A stretch of DNA of 64,000 nt from Geomonas sp. RF6 (GCF_021044625.1 NZ_CP087999.1:5043001-5107000); one strand, 5' to 3'. Counted from the first letter of the stretch, positions 1 through 9,176 are shown. The notes: generated by a model from the letters alone, not told the origin. Program-made: numbers and translations.

Positions 1-654
1 CGTCTCGTACCAGTGGGCGATCTCGATGATGGCGAGATACGGCCCGGAGTACTCGGTCAGCACCCCTTTCACGATCTCCTGGTGCGCGTGGTGCGAGGTG
101 GAGATGTCGAAAGGAGATTTCCTGAGCTTGATCGTCAGCGCGTAGCCGAGCACGATGTACATCAAGGCCAGCGGGATCAGGAGCGGCTCCTGGAACTTCA
201 GGATCTCGGAGATCTTGTAGCTCCCCGTCACGAGATAAATGGAGACAAAGACGAGGATCAGGAGCGGCTCATAGGTGAGCATCTGGATCAGCTCGCGCTG
301 CGCCCCTATCTGGCTGTACGGCGATTGCGCCGCCAGTGCCCCGATAACGAGGAAGACACCCCCCACCGCGAGGACGAAGAAGATGAGCAGCAGGTCGGAC
401 TGCAGCGCCAGCAGGACGACGGTCAGGATCGCGGCCACCAGGTAGACGTAGGCGCAGAGGATCTGCCACAGGTTGACGATCATGCTCTCCTTCCCGATGA
501 GCTTCATCACGTCGTAGAAAGGCTGCAGGATCGGCGGGCCGTAGCGCCCCTGCAGGCGTGCGGTGATCTTTCTGTCGATCCCCGCCACCACCCCCCCGAC
601 GATCGGGGAGAGGAACAGTGCCAAAGCGATAGCCACCACGTTTTCCATCTTCAT
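1..654 (-). CDS. HyfC/EchB/NuoH-type membrane subunit of a group-4 hydrogenase-like complex (3' end outside window)
   Basis: The first 218 codons of an integral membrane subunit. Translation starts MKMENVVAIALALFLSPIVG and contains ARLQGRYGPPILQPFYDVMK and, near the window edge, SPFDISTSHHAHQEIVKG. Both are typical of the NuoH-like subunit that anchors HyfC/EchB/MbhM-type energy-converting hydrogenases and links the electron-transfer module to the ion pump. Several hydrophobic segments are visible. Its ATG overlaps the TGA of the upstream HyfB-like gene (ATGA), so the two are translationally coupled. The rest of the operon, including the catalytic subunits, lies outside the window, so whether this is a true hydrogenase or a hydrogenase-related complex cannot be decided here. 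Confidence 0.88.
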   Translation of the reverse strand, partial: MKMENVVAIALALFLSPIVGGVVAGIDRKITARLQGRYGPPILQPFYDVMKLIGKESMIVNLWQILCAYVYLVAAILTVVLLALQSDLLLIFFVLAVGGVFLVIGALAAQSPYSQIGAQRELIQMLTYEPLLILVFVSIYLVTGSYKISEILKFQEPLLIPLALMYIVLGYALTIKLRKSPFDISTSHHAHQEIVKGVLTEYSGPYLAIIEIAHWYET

Positions 655-2666
655 CTAGCAACCCCCGCGAAAAGTAGAATAAGTATCACCACCGCTGCGA
701 TGTTGATCCAGGTGGAGATCTTCTCCTCCCCGATGAACTCCGAGGCGTAGATATTGGCTGCGGTGTAGTCCTTCCAGACGTTGAAGGGACCCCTGAAGCG
801 CGGCTGGCCAAGATCGGGGTGCTGCTCCCCGCACATGTAGGGGGCGCTGATCACCCGGTGCCCTTTCCTGCGTGCCGCGAGGACCGCGAAGGAGTAGCCG
901 AGGAAGGAAACGATCATGATCGGCAGCACATAGAATGATCCGGCGTCGCTCGGGGCGCCGGCCCCCGCCCCTCCCACGGCTGCGCTGAACGGCAGGGTGG
1001 CGGTGGCGACCGCAAGACGCGGGTCGATGAGGTGCGAGTAGGCCCAGGGCGCGACCAGCGAGAGGCCGATCGCTCCCGCAGCGAGGGTGAGGAGCGGGAT
1101 CTTGATGGCGATCGACTCCTTCCAGGGAGCCTTCCGCGAGCCGAAACCGTGGGTCAGGGTGTCGGTGAAGGCCTTCAGCATCGACACCTCGCGCCCCTGG
1201 TCGGTCGCCTCGAGATACGCTCCCGAGACGAGGATCCCTGCCCAGCGCGCCCAGAAGAGCATGGTAAGACCGCTGCCAAGGGCGAGCATCGCCACCACCC
1301 AGGGGATGCTCGCCGCCGCCTCGATCGCCATCCACTTGCTCATGAGGGCGCCGAAGGGGGGGATCATCATGGTGAGCATGCCGAGGATGGTGATGCGCGC
1401 CACAGCGGGAAAGCGGTTGTACAGGCCGCGCATGTCCTCGATGTCGCGGCTGCCGATGTTGTGCTCGATCGTCCCCACACAGAGGAAGAGAAGACCCTTG
1501 GAAACGGCGTGGAAGATGATGAGGAGGATCGCCGCCACAATCGCCGCAGGGGTATTGATCCCGGCGCAGGCGACGATGAGGCCGAGGTTCGCGATGGTGG
1601 AGTAGGCCAGTATCTTCTTCCCGTTACGCATGTTCACCGCCAGCATCGAGGTGGCGAGGAAGGTAAAGGCGCCGAAGGTGGCCACCATGAGGCTGAGCGT
1701 CGTGCCGGCGTAGGCGGGCGCCAGGCGCACGATGAGGTATACCCCCGCCTTCACCATGGTACTGGAGTGCAGGAGCGCCGAGACCGGGGTAGGCGCCACC
1801 ATCGCGCCGCACAGCCACGACTGGAACGGCACCTGGGCCGCCTTCGTGAAGCCTGCAAAGCAAAGGAGCGCCAGCGGCAGAAGGACGCCGAGTGACGGGT
1901 CGTGGTGCTGCACCAGGTACTGCAGCGACAACGACGCAGTCGTCCCGGTATTCTTGTACAGGAAGATGATCGCCGCGACGAAGGCGACGCCGCCGAGCAT
2001 GTTCATCCACAGGGCGCGGGAGCCGTTCTTTATGGCGATGTCCGTCCCGTCGTGGCTTATGAGCATGAAGGAACAGAGCGTGGTGACTTCCCAGAAGAAA
2101 TAGACCCACAGGAGGTTATTGGCGAAGACGAGCCCGTTCATCGCCCCGAGAAAGACCATCAGGAAAAAGAAGAAGCGCGGCTGCCGCGTCCTCTTCAGGT
2201 GCAGATGGTGCTCGTGCTCCTCCATGTAGGGGATACCGAAGATACAGATCAGCGACCCCACGATGGAGATGATCAGGTTCATGATGATGGAGAGGTCGTC
2301 GCCGTAAAAGGCGGGCATAACCTCCACATGATGCACCATCTTGAACTCGAAGTAGGCCAGGGGGAGGATCTGGAGCACCGTCAGGAGCATGATCAGCGGA
2401 TTGCGGCGGCTCCAGCCGATCCCGAAGATCAGGAAGAGAAGCCCGAAGTCCGCTGCCGTGACGAGGAGGTTGACTTTCAGCCCCAGGATCGAGTCGGGAG
2501 TGTAGGAGAAGGCACCGTGGTTGTAGAACAGTAGGGAGCTCACAGCAAGACATACACCTGTACATACCACGATGTAACTTCTTGCTTTGCTGCTTCCTGC
2601 GACATAACAGAGAATCGCAGATACTACCGGCAGCAGGATACAGATACCAATTAATGTATCAAGCAT
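651..2666 (-). CDS. HyfB/NuoL-type proton-antiporter subunit of a group-4 hydrogenase-like complex
   Basis: A 671-aa polytopic membrane protein of the NuoL/MrpA/HyfB antiporter family, expected to move protons or sodium in an energy-converting hydrogenase-type complex. Many hydrophobic helices are present. The central core has LCFAGFTKAAQVPFQSWLCG and APTPVSALLHSSTMVKAGVY, the conserved antiporter region with its Lys and the LLHSSTMV helix. The C-terminus has a soluble stretch with YMCGEQ and a final helix. AGGAGGT lies upstream of the ATG, about 11 nt away. It is the first gene of the minus-strand operon seen here and overlaps the HyfC-like gene by 4 bp. The divergent hydE cluster lies about 1.2 kb away. 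Confidence 0.88.
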   Translation of the reverse strand: MLDTLIGICILLPVVSAILCYVAGSSKARSYIVVCTGVCLAVSSLLFYNHGAFSYTPDSILGLKVNLLVTAADFGLLFLIFGIGWSRRNPLIMLLTVLQILPLAYFEFKMVHHVEVMPAFYGDDLSIIMNLIISIVGSLICIFGIPYMEEHEHHLHLKRTRQPRFFFFLMVFLGAMNGLVFANNLLWVYFFWEVTTLCSFMLISHDGTDIAIKNGSRALWMNMLGGVAFVAAIIFLYKNTGTTASLSLQYLVQHHDPSLGVLLPLALLCFAGFTKAAQVPFQSWLCGAMVAPTPVSALLHSSTMVKAGVYLIVRLAPAYAGTTLSLMVATFGAFTFLATSMLAVNMRNGKKILAYSTIANLGLIVACAGINTPAAIVAAILLIIFHAVSKGLLFLCVGTIEHNIGSRDIEDMRGLYNRFPAVARITILGMLTMMIPPFGALMSKWMAIEAAASIPWVVAMLALGSGLTMLFWARWAGILVSGAYLEATDQGREVSMLKAFTDTLTHGFGSRKAPWKESIAIKIPLLTLAAGAIGLSLVAPWAYSHLIDPRLAVATATLPFSAAVGGAGAGAPSDAGSFYVLPIMIVSFLGYSFAVLAARRKGHRVISAPYMCGEQHPDLGQPRFRGPFNVWKDYTAANIYASEFIGEEKISTWINIAAVVILILLFAGVAR

Positions 2667-2719
2667 CTCTTTCGTTACCTCCTCTAAGGCTCTACGTTAA
2701 AGTTTTGGCCAATCAGAAA

Positions 2720-2747
2720 CAGTTATCTCGTCTCTATCGGTTGTCAA
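2720..2747 (-). promoter_or_regulatory. Candidate sigma70 promoter for the hyf-like operon
   Basis: Read on the minus strand: TTGACA, 16-nt spacer, TAACTG, about 55 bp upstream of the HyfB-like start codon. The -35 hexamer is perfect and the -10 is imperfect. Assigned by eye only. Confidence 0.4.
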
Positions 2748-3291
2748 GCCGTGCGACTTTAAAAAAAAACGTGGATCTATGTCAGGGAGCTGGCGCGGCT
2801 GATGGCATCAGACAGCATGTGCTGTTGCCTGAGTCATAACCTGGAAGTAAGCGGAGAAGAGAAGCGGAAGTGCCTGGAAAATCAGGATTAGGAGGAGCCG
2901 TGTGAGGACAAGTTCACTCTACAGGATCGGGTTTAAAAAAACAACACCCTCAGTTCCGCCACACGAAACATCCCTTTTCCCATCTCCAGGGCGTACCGCA
3001 CCCTCCGCTTCGCCAGCGACAGCGACTTGAGGAGCAAAAAAGGAACCAACTATTGCCCCGCCGGAGGGGCGAGAGGGAGTTTCGGAATGGGTAACTATTT
3101 GAAAGTTGAAGGAGAGGCAACGTATACTGCAAGACGTATACCACCCGTATACCCTATCCGGGGGTGGCGTTCTAAAAAAGGGTAGTACAACAGGAGCCCG
3201 CAGAGGGGGTCCTAGACAGGCGCCAATCAACATTTTACAGTGTTTACAACATGTTGGAGCATGTTCCCCTTCTGCACGCTCCAAAAGAGCG

Positions 3292-3316
3292 CACCGGTTC
3301 CATTATGGAACAGGTG
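3292..3316. other. Hairpin in the hyd upstream region
   Basis: Arms 3292-3302 and 3306-3316 pair with one mismatch around a TTA loop (core GTTCCA-TTA-TGGAAC flanked by CACC/GGTG). There is no T-tract, so it is not a typical terminator. It could be an operator or an RNA stem. Confidence 0.5.
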
Positions 3317-3493
3317 TCAGAAAGCCGTCACTGCGGATGTTCCAGATCGGGACTGACCTCCTCGAGAAGGGCTCATCAACTCCGATGGTATGTACATAAT
3401 ACACCTGAGCCAATTTCCACCTTATCGACACTTCTTAATTAGTGGTACGTGTCTTGCTCTCTAACGGCACCCACCGCAGCGGCAGCGGATGGC

Positions 3494-3512
3494 CCTTCCG
3501 GATTCCGGAAGG
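3494..3512. other. Perfect palindrome, candidate operator
   Basis: CCTTCCGGA-T-TCCGGAAGG: 9-bp perfect arms around one central base, about 380 bp upstream of hydE. The size and symmetry fit a dimeric regulator site, but I cannot name a protein. Confidence 0.45.
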
Positions 3513-3832
3513 AACCGGAGATGGAAGAGAATAAGGATGGTTGCCCGGAGCGCCACTACCGTCGCGCGCCCTCATACCCCCTGCGAAGTGCCGCTGCATG
3601 CGACGGTAACATCTTGTAATGTGCCGGATTATGTAAACGTGTTTTTCTCAAGAACCGCTGGACAGGAAGAATATCTTTTGTGTACGATACAACCCGAATG
3701 CGGCCAAGGGGCCACATTACCGATTTTTTCTTTAATTTGCGCACGCTTAGATACTTACAAACTCCCCGGACAGAAGGCCCTCCGCAGACCGGGTCGGGCC
3801 GGTTCTCCTTAAGAGAAGGGATACCGAAAAGA

Positions 3833-3850
3833 CGGGAGATCGGTCTCCCG
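3833..3850 (+). other. Hairpin in the hydE leader
   Basis: CGGGAGA-TCGG-TCTCCCG, 7-bp perfect arms, ending 45 nt before the hydE ATG. It lies where a 5' UTR would be and is not followed by a T-tract. Confidence 0.4.
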
Positions 3851-3894
3851 CACATTAATTTTGCTTCAACGGCTTAAGAGCGAGGAAAGAGACT

Positions 3895-4944
3895 ATGAAG
3901 AGGGAAGAGATCCTCGGCTGGTTGCGCGCCACCGACGAGAACCAGCTGGAAGCATTGTGGCAGCAGGCGGACGAGGTGAGGCGCCAGAACGTCGGCGACG
4001 AGGTGTACCTGAGAGGGCTCATCGAAATTTCCAACTACTGCGCGCGCAGCTGCGGCTACTGCGGGCTTAGGCTGGAGAACAAGGAAGTCGAGCGCTACCG
4101 CATGTCCGACGAGGAGATCATATCCTGCGCGCAGGAAGGGGTCGAGTACGGCTACGGCACCGTGGTACTGCAGGCGGGCGAGGACTACGGCATCAGCACG
4201 GAGCGGGTCACGAACCTCGTGCGCCGCATCAAGGAGGAGACGCCGCTCGCCGTCACCCTGAGCCTCGGCGAGCGTGAAGACCATGAGCTCCTCGCCTGGA
4301 AGGAGGCGGGTGCGGACCGCTATCTCCTGCGTTTCGAGACCTCGAACCGGGCCCTCTACGACAAGATCCATCCCCCCCTCCCGGGGCGCGTGTCCGACCG
4401 CTTCGCCCTGCTGCGCCGCATGCGCGACATGGGGTACGAAATCGGCTCCGGCGTCATGATCGGGATCCCCGGGCAGAGCTATGAAGACCTTGCAAACGAC
4501 ATAGAGATGTTCCGCACCCTCGATCTCGACATGATCGGCGTCGGCCCGTACATCTCGCACCCGCTGACTCCGCTCGGCGACCCGGAAAAGCTCCCTCCCC
4601 TTCCTGAGGGGGAACAGGTGCCGACAGGGGAACTCATGACGTACAAGACGGTCGCTCTTGCGCGCCTTGTCTGCCCGAAATCGAACATCCCGAGCACCTC
4701 GGCGCTCGCGACCCTCAACAAGGCAAAGGGACGGGAGCTTGGCCTTTGCCGCGGCGCGAACATCGTCATGCCGAACCTGAGCCCGCAGAAGTACCGGGCC
4801 CAGTACGAGATCTACCCCTCGAAGGCGTGCATCGACGAAACCGCCGCCGAGTGCCGCTCCTGCATGAGGGGAAGGATCCACTCCATCGGCAGGACGGTCG
4901 GCCAGGGGCGCGGCGACTCCCCGAACCTCAGCAAAGAAGGGTAA
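3895..4944 (+). CDS. hydE: FeFe-hydrogenase maturase HydE (radical SAM)
   Basis: A 349-aa radical SAM enzyme of H-cluster assembly. HydE works on the iron-cyanide-carbonyl-cysteine synthon made by HydG on the way to the diiron subcluster. The SAM cluster motif CARSCGYC gives C49-x3-C53-x2-C56, and the HydE/BioB-type sequence SNYCARSCGYCGLR surrounds it. Length is normal for the family. GAGGAAAGAG precedes the ATG. It is the first gene of the order hydE-hydG-aspartase-like-hydF; HydG follows after 50 bp. The identity rests on the motif, the length and the adjacent hydG and hydF. Confidence 0.95.
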   Translation: MKREEILGWLRATDENQLEALWQQADEVRRQNVGDEVYLRGLIEISNYCARSCGYCGLRLENKEVERYRMSDEEIISCAQEGVEYGYGTVVLQAGEDYGISTERVTNLVRRIKEETPLAVTLSLGEREDHELLAWKEAGADRYLLRFETSNRALYDKIHPPLPGRVSDRFALLRRMRDMGYEIGSGVMIGIPGQSYEDLANDIEMFRTLDLDMIGVGPYISHPLTPLGDPEKLPPLPEGEQVPTGELMTYKTVALARLVCPKSNIPSTSALATLNKAKGRELGLCRGANIVMPNLSPQKYRAQYEIYPSKACIDETAAECRSCMRGRIHSIGRTVGQGRGDSPNLSKEG

Positions 4945-4994
4945 GGGGCGATCCATCGCGAAACTAAAGACACTCAATACTTGTGAGGTAGTAC

Positions 4995-6419
4995 ATGTGT
5001 GCAATACCGGCTTTCCAACTGAGTAAAGGCGCAGTCGATTTCATCGACGAAGGGGTCATCACGGACCTTCTCTCCGAGGGGGCACCGGACCCGGCGCAGG
5101 TGCGCGAGGTCATTGCGAAGAGCCTCGCGAAACAGGCGCTCTCCGTGAAGGAAACCGCGCTCCTTCTGAGAGCGGACCAGCCCGAGCTCATAGAGGAAAT
5201 CTTCGAGGCCGCGCGCGAGCTGAAAAAGCGGGTCTACGGCAACCGCATCGTCCTCTTCGCGCCGCTGTACATCGGCAACAAGTGCGTCAACGACTGCTCC
5301 TACTGCGGCTTCAAGCGCAGCAACGTGGCTCAGGTGCGCCGCACCCTCTCCCCGGAGGAGATCAAGGGGCAGGTGGAGGCGCTGGAGCAGAAGGGACACA
5401 AGAGACTGATCCTCGTTTTCGGCGAGCACCAGGCGTACGATCCCGAGTTCATCGCCTCGTGCGTGCGCACCGTCTACGAGACGAAGATCGGCAACGGCTC
5501 GATCCGCCGCGTGAACATCAACGCCGCGCCCCTTAACCAGGACGGCTACAAGATCGTGAAGGACTCCGGCATAGGGACATACCAGATCTTCCACGAGACG
5601 TACCACCACGAGACATACGGGAAGATCCACCCGGCAAACACGCGAAAGGGTGACTACCTGTACCGCCTCGACGGCCTGAGCCGCGCGCTGGAGGCCGGGT
5701 GCGACGACGTCGGCCTCGGGGTCCTCTTCGGTCTGCACGACTGGAAGTTCGAGGTGCTGAGCCTTGTCACCCATGCGCTGCACCTGCAGGAGCGCTACAA
5801 CGTCGGGCCGCACACCATAAGCTTCCCGCGCCTGCGCCCCGCCTCCGGGGTCGATCTGGACGAGAGATTCCTGGTAAATGACGAGGACTTCAAACGGGTG
5901 ATAGCCGTCCTGCGCCTCGCCGTCCCGTACACCGGCCTCATCCTCACCGCCCGGGAGAACGCGGAGCTGCGGCGCGCCGCCATGTCCTTCGGCGTCTCCC
6001 AGATCGACGCCGGGAGCCGTGTCGAGCTCGGCGGCTATACCGAGGCGGGGGACGCACAGGTCATGGAGCGCGAGCAGTTCGTCCTCGGGGACGTGCGCTC
6101 CCTGGACGAGGTCATGTGCGAGCTCATGACCGATGGCTACGTCCCGAGCTTTTGCACCTCCTGCTACCGGCTCGGTAGGACCGGGGAGCACTTCATGGAG
6201 TTTTCCATCCCCGGCTTCATCAAGGAATTTTGCACCCCCAACGCGCTCCTCACCCTGCAGGAGTACCTCTCCGACTACGCCTCCCCCGAGACCCGCGCCG
6301 CCGGTGAAAAGCTGATCGCCGATGAACTCGCCCTCCTCCAGGACGGCGACATCAAGGAAAAGGTGGTCAAGTGGCTGGCCGACGTAAAGGAGAAGGGGAA
6401 GCGCGACCTCACCTTCTAA
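4995..6419 (+). CDS. hydG: FeFe-hydrogenase maturase HydG (tyrosine lyase, radical SAM)
   Basis: A 474-aa radical SAM tyrosine lyase that cleaves tyrosine to p-cresol and dehydroglycine and turns the latter into the CO and CN- ligands of the H-cluster. The SAM-cluster motif CVNDCSYC (C97-x3-C101-x2-C104) is followed by GFKRSN. The C-terminal auxiliary cluster motif is complete: C387-x2-C390-x22-C413, the spacing that distinguishes HydG from ThiH. The ATG is preceded by GAGG. Neighbours are hydE upstream and an aspartase-like gene 52 bp downstream. No defects seen. Confidence 0.96.
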   Translation: MCAIPAFQLSKGAVDFIDEGVITDLLSEGAPDPAQVREVIAKSLAKQALSVKETALLLRADQPELIEEIFEAARELKKRVYGNRIVLFAPLYIGNKCVNDCSYCGFKRSNVAQVRRTLSPEEIKGQVEALEQKGHKRLILVFGEHQAYDPEFIASCVRTVYETKIGNGSIRRVNINAAPLNQDGYKIVKDSGIGTYQIFHETYHHETYGKIHPANTRKGDYLYRLDGLSRALEAGCDDVGLGVLFGLHDWKFEVLSLVTHALHLQERYNVGPHTISFPRLRPASGVDLDERFLVNDEDFKRVIAVLRLAVPYTGLILTARENAELRRAAMSFGVSQIDAGSRVELGGYTEAGDAQVMEREQFVLGDVRSLDEVMCELMTDGYVPSFCTSCYRLGRTGEHFMEFSIPGFIKEFCTPNALLTLQEYLSDYASPETRAAGEKLIADELALLQDGDIKEKVVKWLADVKEKGKRDLTF

Positions 6420-6471
6420 ATCCACACCGACCGGGCCGGCCAGAAATGGAGGGCCCGGTGAGAGATAGCAC

Positions 6472-7896
6472 ATGCCCGACTTCCGCACCGAGAAAGACCT
6501 GCTGGGGGAGCGCCAGGTACCGGCGCAGGCCCTGTACGGCGTGCACACCGACCGGGCTTTGGAAAACTTCCCCCTGGCGGGGCGCCCGGTAAATCGCGAG
6601 CTCATTCACGCCTTCGGCGCGGTGAAGCTCGCCTGCGCCCGCACCAATCACGAACTCGGCTGGTGGGACGAAGAAAAGGCCCGGGCGATCGAGGAGGCCT
6701 GCCAGGAGATGATGGCGGGAAAGCTCGACTCGCACGTCGTGGTCGACGCGCTCCAGGGTGGCGCCGGCACCTCCACGAACATGAACGTGAACGAGGTGCT
6801 CGCCAACCGCGCCCTGGAGATCCTGGGGCGCCCCCCCGGCGATTACTGCACCGTCAGCCCCCTTGCCGACATCAACCTGCACCAGTCCACCAACGACACC
6901 TACCCTTCGGCACTGAAGGTCGCAGCCATAAATCTCCTGCGAAACCTGGAGCGGGAGGTCGTGGCGCTCCAGGAGGAGTTCCAGGGAAAAGAGAAGGCTT
7001 TCGCCCACGTGGTGAAGGTCGGCCGCACCCAGCTCCAGGACGCGGTGCTGGTGACTCTCGGCCGCGAGATGTCCGCGTATGCCGAGGCCTTTTCCCGCGA
7101 CCGCTGGCGCATCTACAAGTGCGAGGAGCGCCTGCGGGTGTTGAACCTCGGGGGGACCGCGGTGGGAACGGGTCTTGCCGCGCCGCGCCAGTACATCTTC
7201 CGTGTCACGGAGAAGTTGAAGGCGATCACCGGGATAGGACTTGCCCGCGCGGAGAACCTTTTCGAGGCGACGCAGAATAACGACGTCTTCGTGGAAGTAA
7301 GCGGAATATTGAAGGCGTGCGCCACCAATCTATTAAAGACCGCCGGCGACCTGAGGCTCCTCTCCTCCGGGCCGGACGCGGGCTTTGGCGAGATCAGGCT
7401 GCCGCCGCGCCAGTCCGGCTCGAGCATCATGCCGGACAAGATAAATCCGGTCATTCCCGAGGCGGTTTCCCAAGCAGCACTCCAGGTTATGGGGTATGAT
7501 CAGACCATTGCGGTCGCGGTGGCGCTCGGGAACCTGGAGCTGAACGCCTTTCTCCCCCTCATCGCCGACGCGCTCCTCAACAGCCTCGATCTGCTCACGA
7601 ACGCCTGCTCGATCCTGCGCAGGCACTGCGTGGCCGGGCTCGTAGCGGACGAGGAGCGCTGCCGCCTCCACGTCGCCGGCGCTACCGCGACCGTCACCGC
7701 TCTGGTGGACGAGATCGGCTACCAGGCGGCCCAGGAGCTCTCCCTCGCCGCGAAGGAGACGGGGCGCCCGATCGTGGAGCTCGCAGTGGAGCGCGGACTT
7801 ATGACGAGGGAGCACTTCGAGCAGCTCGTGTCACCGGAAAGCGTCACCAGACTCGGATCACCGTTACGAAAGGATGAGCATGAAAAGCGCACCTAA
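6472..7896 (+). CDS. Aspartase/fumarase-superfamily lyase within the hyd maturation operon
   Basis: A 474-aa member of the class II fumarase/aspartase family. Conserved blocks are present in order: GTSTNMNVNE (about 99-108), STNDTYPSA (139-147), GRTQLQDA (184-191) and the mobile catalytic loop GSSIMPDKINP (316-326) with the base serine near S318. The likely reaction is L-aspartate to fumarate plus ammonium. The loop has Asp at 322 where Gly or Ala is usual in fumarases and aspartases, so substrate or rate may differ. It lies between hydG and hydF and overlaps hydF. Aspartase-like genes recur in hyd operons (from memory). A role in providing ammonium for the bridging amine of the H-cluster is inference. 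Confidence 0.85.
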   Translation: MPDFRTEKDLLGERQVPAQALYGVHTDRALENFPLAGRPVNRELIHAFGAVKLACARTNHELGWWDEEKARAIEEACQEMMAGKLDSHVVVDALQGGAGTSTNMNVNEVLANRALEILGRPPGDYCTVSPLADINLHQSTNDTYPSALKVAAINLLRNLEREVVALQEEFQGKEKAFAHVVKVGRTQLQDAVLVTLGREMSAYAEAFSRDRWRIYKCEERLRVLNLGGTAVGTGLAAPRQYIFRVTEKLKAITGIGLARAENLFEATQNNDVFVEVSGILKACATNLLKTAGDLRLLSSGPDAGFGEIRLPPRQSGSSIMPDKINPVIPEAVSQAALQVMGYDQTIAVAVALGNLELNAFLPLIADALLNSLDLLTNACSILRRHCVAGLVADEERCRLHVAGATATVTALVDEIGYQAAQELSLAAKETGRPIVELAVERGLMTREHFEQLVSPESVTRLGSPLRKDEHEKRT

Positions 7897-9106
7897 GGGA
7901 GTTCGCCTGCACATAGGCCTCTTCGGCCGCAGGAACGTCGGCAAGTCCTCTCTTCTCAACGCACTCACCCGGCAGAACGTCTCCATCGTCTCCGACGTGG
8001 CGGGGACGACGACCGATCCTGTGGAAAAGCCGATGGAGCTCCTCCCCATTGGTCCGGTTCTTTTTATCGACACCGCCGGCATCGACGACGTCGGCGCGCT
8101 CGGCGAGATGCGGGTCCAGAAGACCCGGCAGATCTTCGACCGCACCGACATCGGGATCGTGGTGGCGGTCGCCGGGGAATGGGGAGAGTTCGAGGAGGCA
8201 ATCCTCAAGGAGCTCACCGAGCGCCTGACTCCCACCATCGTCGTCTTCAACAAGATCGACGTGGCGGATGTCTCCGCCGAGCACCTGGAGCGCTTCAGGC
8301 GCGACGAGATACCCTGCATCCAGACCGCCGCCATGAACGGCAGCGGCGTCCTCGACGTGCGGGAGGCGCTCATCAAGCTCACCCCGGAGGAGTACCTGAA
8401 CGCCCCGAGCATCCTCGGCGACCTCGTCGGCCCCGGCGACCTCGCGGTCCTCGTGGTGCCGATCGACACCGAAGCCCCGAAGGGGAGGCTCATCCTCCCG
8501 CAGGTGCAGTCGATCCGCGACCTCCTGGACAACGACTCCTTCTGCATGGTGGTGAAAGAGCGCGAACTGCGCGACGCCCTGGGCCTTTTGAACCGCCCCC
8601 CGGCGCTCGTGGTGACCGACTCGCAGGCCTTCCTGAAGGTCGCCGGCGACACCCCCGACGGCGTCCCCCTCACCTCCTTCTCCATCCTCTTCGCCCGCAG
8701 CAAGGGGGACCTCTCCGCCTTCGTGGCAGGGGCTGTCGCCATTGAAAACCTGCGCCCGGGGGACAAGGTCCTGGTGTGCGAGGCGTGCTCGCACCACCCG
8801 ATCGGGGAGGACATCGGCCGGGTGAAGATCCCGCGCTGGCTTACCCAGTACGTCGGAGGAAAGCTCGAGTTCACCCACTTCCAGGGGCACGACTTTCCCC
8901 CCGACCTCGGATCGTACAAGCTGGTGGTGCACTGCGGCTCCTGCATGTGGAACAGGCGCGAGATGCTCTCCCGCATCCTGCACTGCCAGAGGGCGGGAGT
9001 CCCCATCACCAACTACGGCCTCGCCATCGCCTTCTCACTCGGCATCCTGGAACGTGCCCTCGGCCCCTTCCCCTCCGCCCTCGAGGTGTACCGGCAGCAT
9101 CTTTAG
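7880..9106 (+). CDS. hydF: FeFe-hydrogenase maturation GTPase HydF (scaffold)
   Basis: A 408-aa GTPase and FeS scaffold that carries the diiron precursor and delivers it to apo-HydA. GTPase motifs: G1 GRRNVGKSS (16-24), G3 DTAG (64-67), G4 NKID (124-127). The C-terminal cluster motif is C303-S-H305 followed by H351-C352-x2-C355, the CxH...HCxxC arrangement of HydF. I chose the second ATG (7880) because AAGGA sits 5 nt upstream, whereas the first ATG (7874) abuts the GG of the same site. Either way the gene overlaps the aspartase-like gene by about 20 bp, so they are co-translated. Confidence 0.95.
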   Translation: MKSAPKGVRLHIGLFGRRNVGKSSLLNALTRQNVSIVSDVAGTTTDPVEKPMELLPIGPVLFIDTAGIDDVGALGEMRVQKTRQIFDRTDIGIVVAVAGEWGEFEEAILKELTERLTPTIVVFNKIDVADVSAEHLERFRRDEIPCIQTAAMNGSGVLDVREALIKLTPEEYLNAPSILGDLVGPGDLAVLVVPIDTEAPKGRLILPQVQSIRDLLDNDSFCMVVKERELRDALGLLNRPPALVVTDSQAFLKVAGDTPDGVPLTSFSILFARSKGDLSAFVAGAVAIENLRPGDKVLVCEACSHHPIGEDIGRVKIPRWLTQYVGGKLEFTHFQGHDFPPDLGSYKLVVHCGSCMWNRREMLSRILHCQRAGVPITNYGLAIAFSLGILERALGPFPSALEVYRQHL

Positions 9107-9122
9107 AAAAAGGAATCTATAG

Positions 9123-9154
9123 AAAAAGGGGACAGGCTACCCTGTCCCCTTTTT
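9123..9154. terminator. Intrinsic terminator after the hyd operon
   Basis: Perfect 9-bp stem GGGGACAGG / CCTGTCCCC (9128-9136 and 9141-9149), loop CTAC, with five A before and five T after. It can work in both directions and lies 17 nt after the hydF stop. Confidence 0.9.
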
Positions 9155-9160
9155 CGTGCC

Positions 9161-9176
9161 TGGTTCTCTAATTGCT
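9161..9176 (+). promoter_or_regulatory. Weak sigma54-like promoter upstream of hypC
   Basis: TGG at 9161 and TTGCT at 9172-9176, with exactly 10 nt between the GG and GC dinucleotides, as in -24/-12 promoters. The CAC of the -24 box is missing, so this is only a candidate. Confidence 0.3.

Larger units (their letters stand above)
2748..3894. other. 1.15-kb non-coding stretch between the divergent hydrogenase operons
   Basis: No convincing gene. Open frames here are short, lack family motifs and have weak start regions. The base composition is less GC-rich than the flanking genes. It holds several inverted repeats: a near-perfect hairpin at 3292-3316, a perfect 9-bp-arm palindrome at 3494-3512, and a 7-bp-arm hairpin at 3833-3850, 45 nt before hydE. 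It presumably contains the promoter and leader of the hyd operon. I recognise no known riboswitch. Confidence 0.6.

Noticed and set aside
2919-3284. 121-codon minus-strand frame in the hyd intergenic region
   Set aside because: No ribosome binding site or family resemblance, and other frames of similar length overlap it.
3640-3894. A known riboswitch in the hydE leader
   Set aside because: Hairpins are present but I could not match conserved core sequences of any riboswitch class that I know.
4974-6605. 543-codon open frame antisense to hydG
   Set aside because: It has no recognisable motif, and its length reflects the high-GC codon pattern of hydG, whose cluster motifs are intact on the plus strand.
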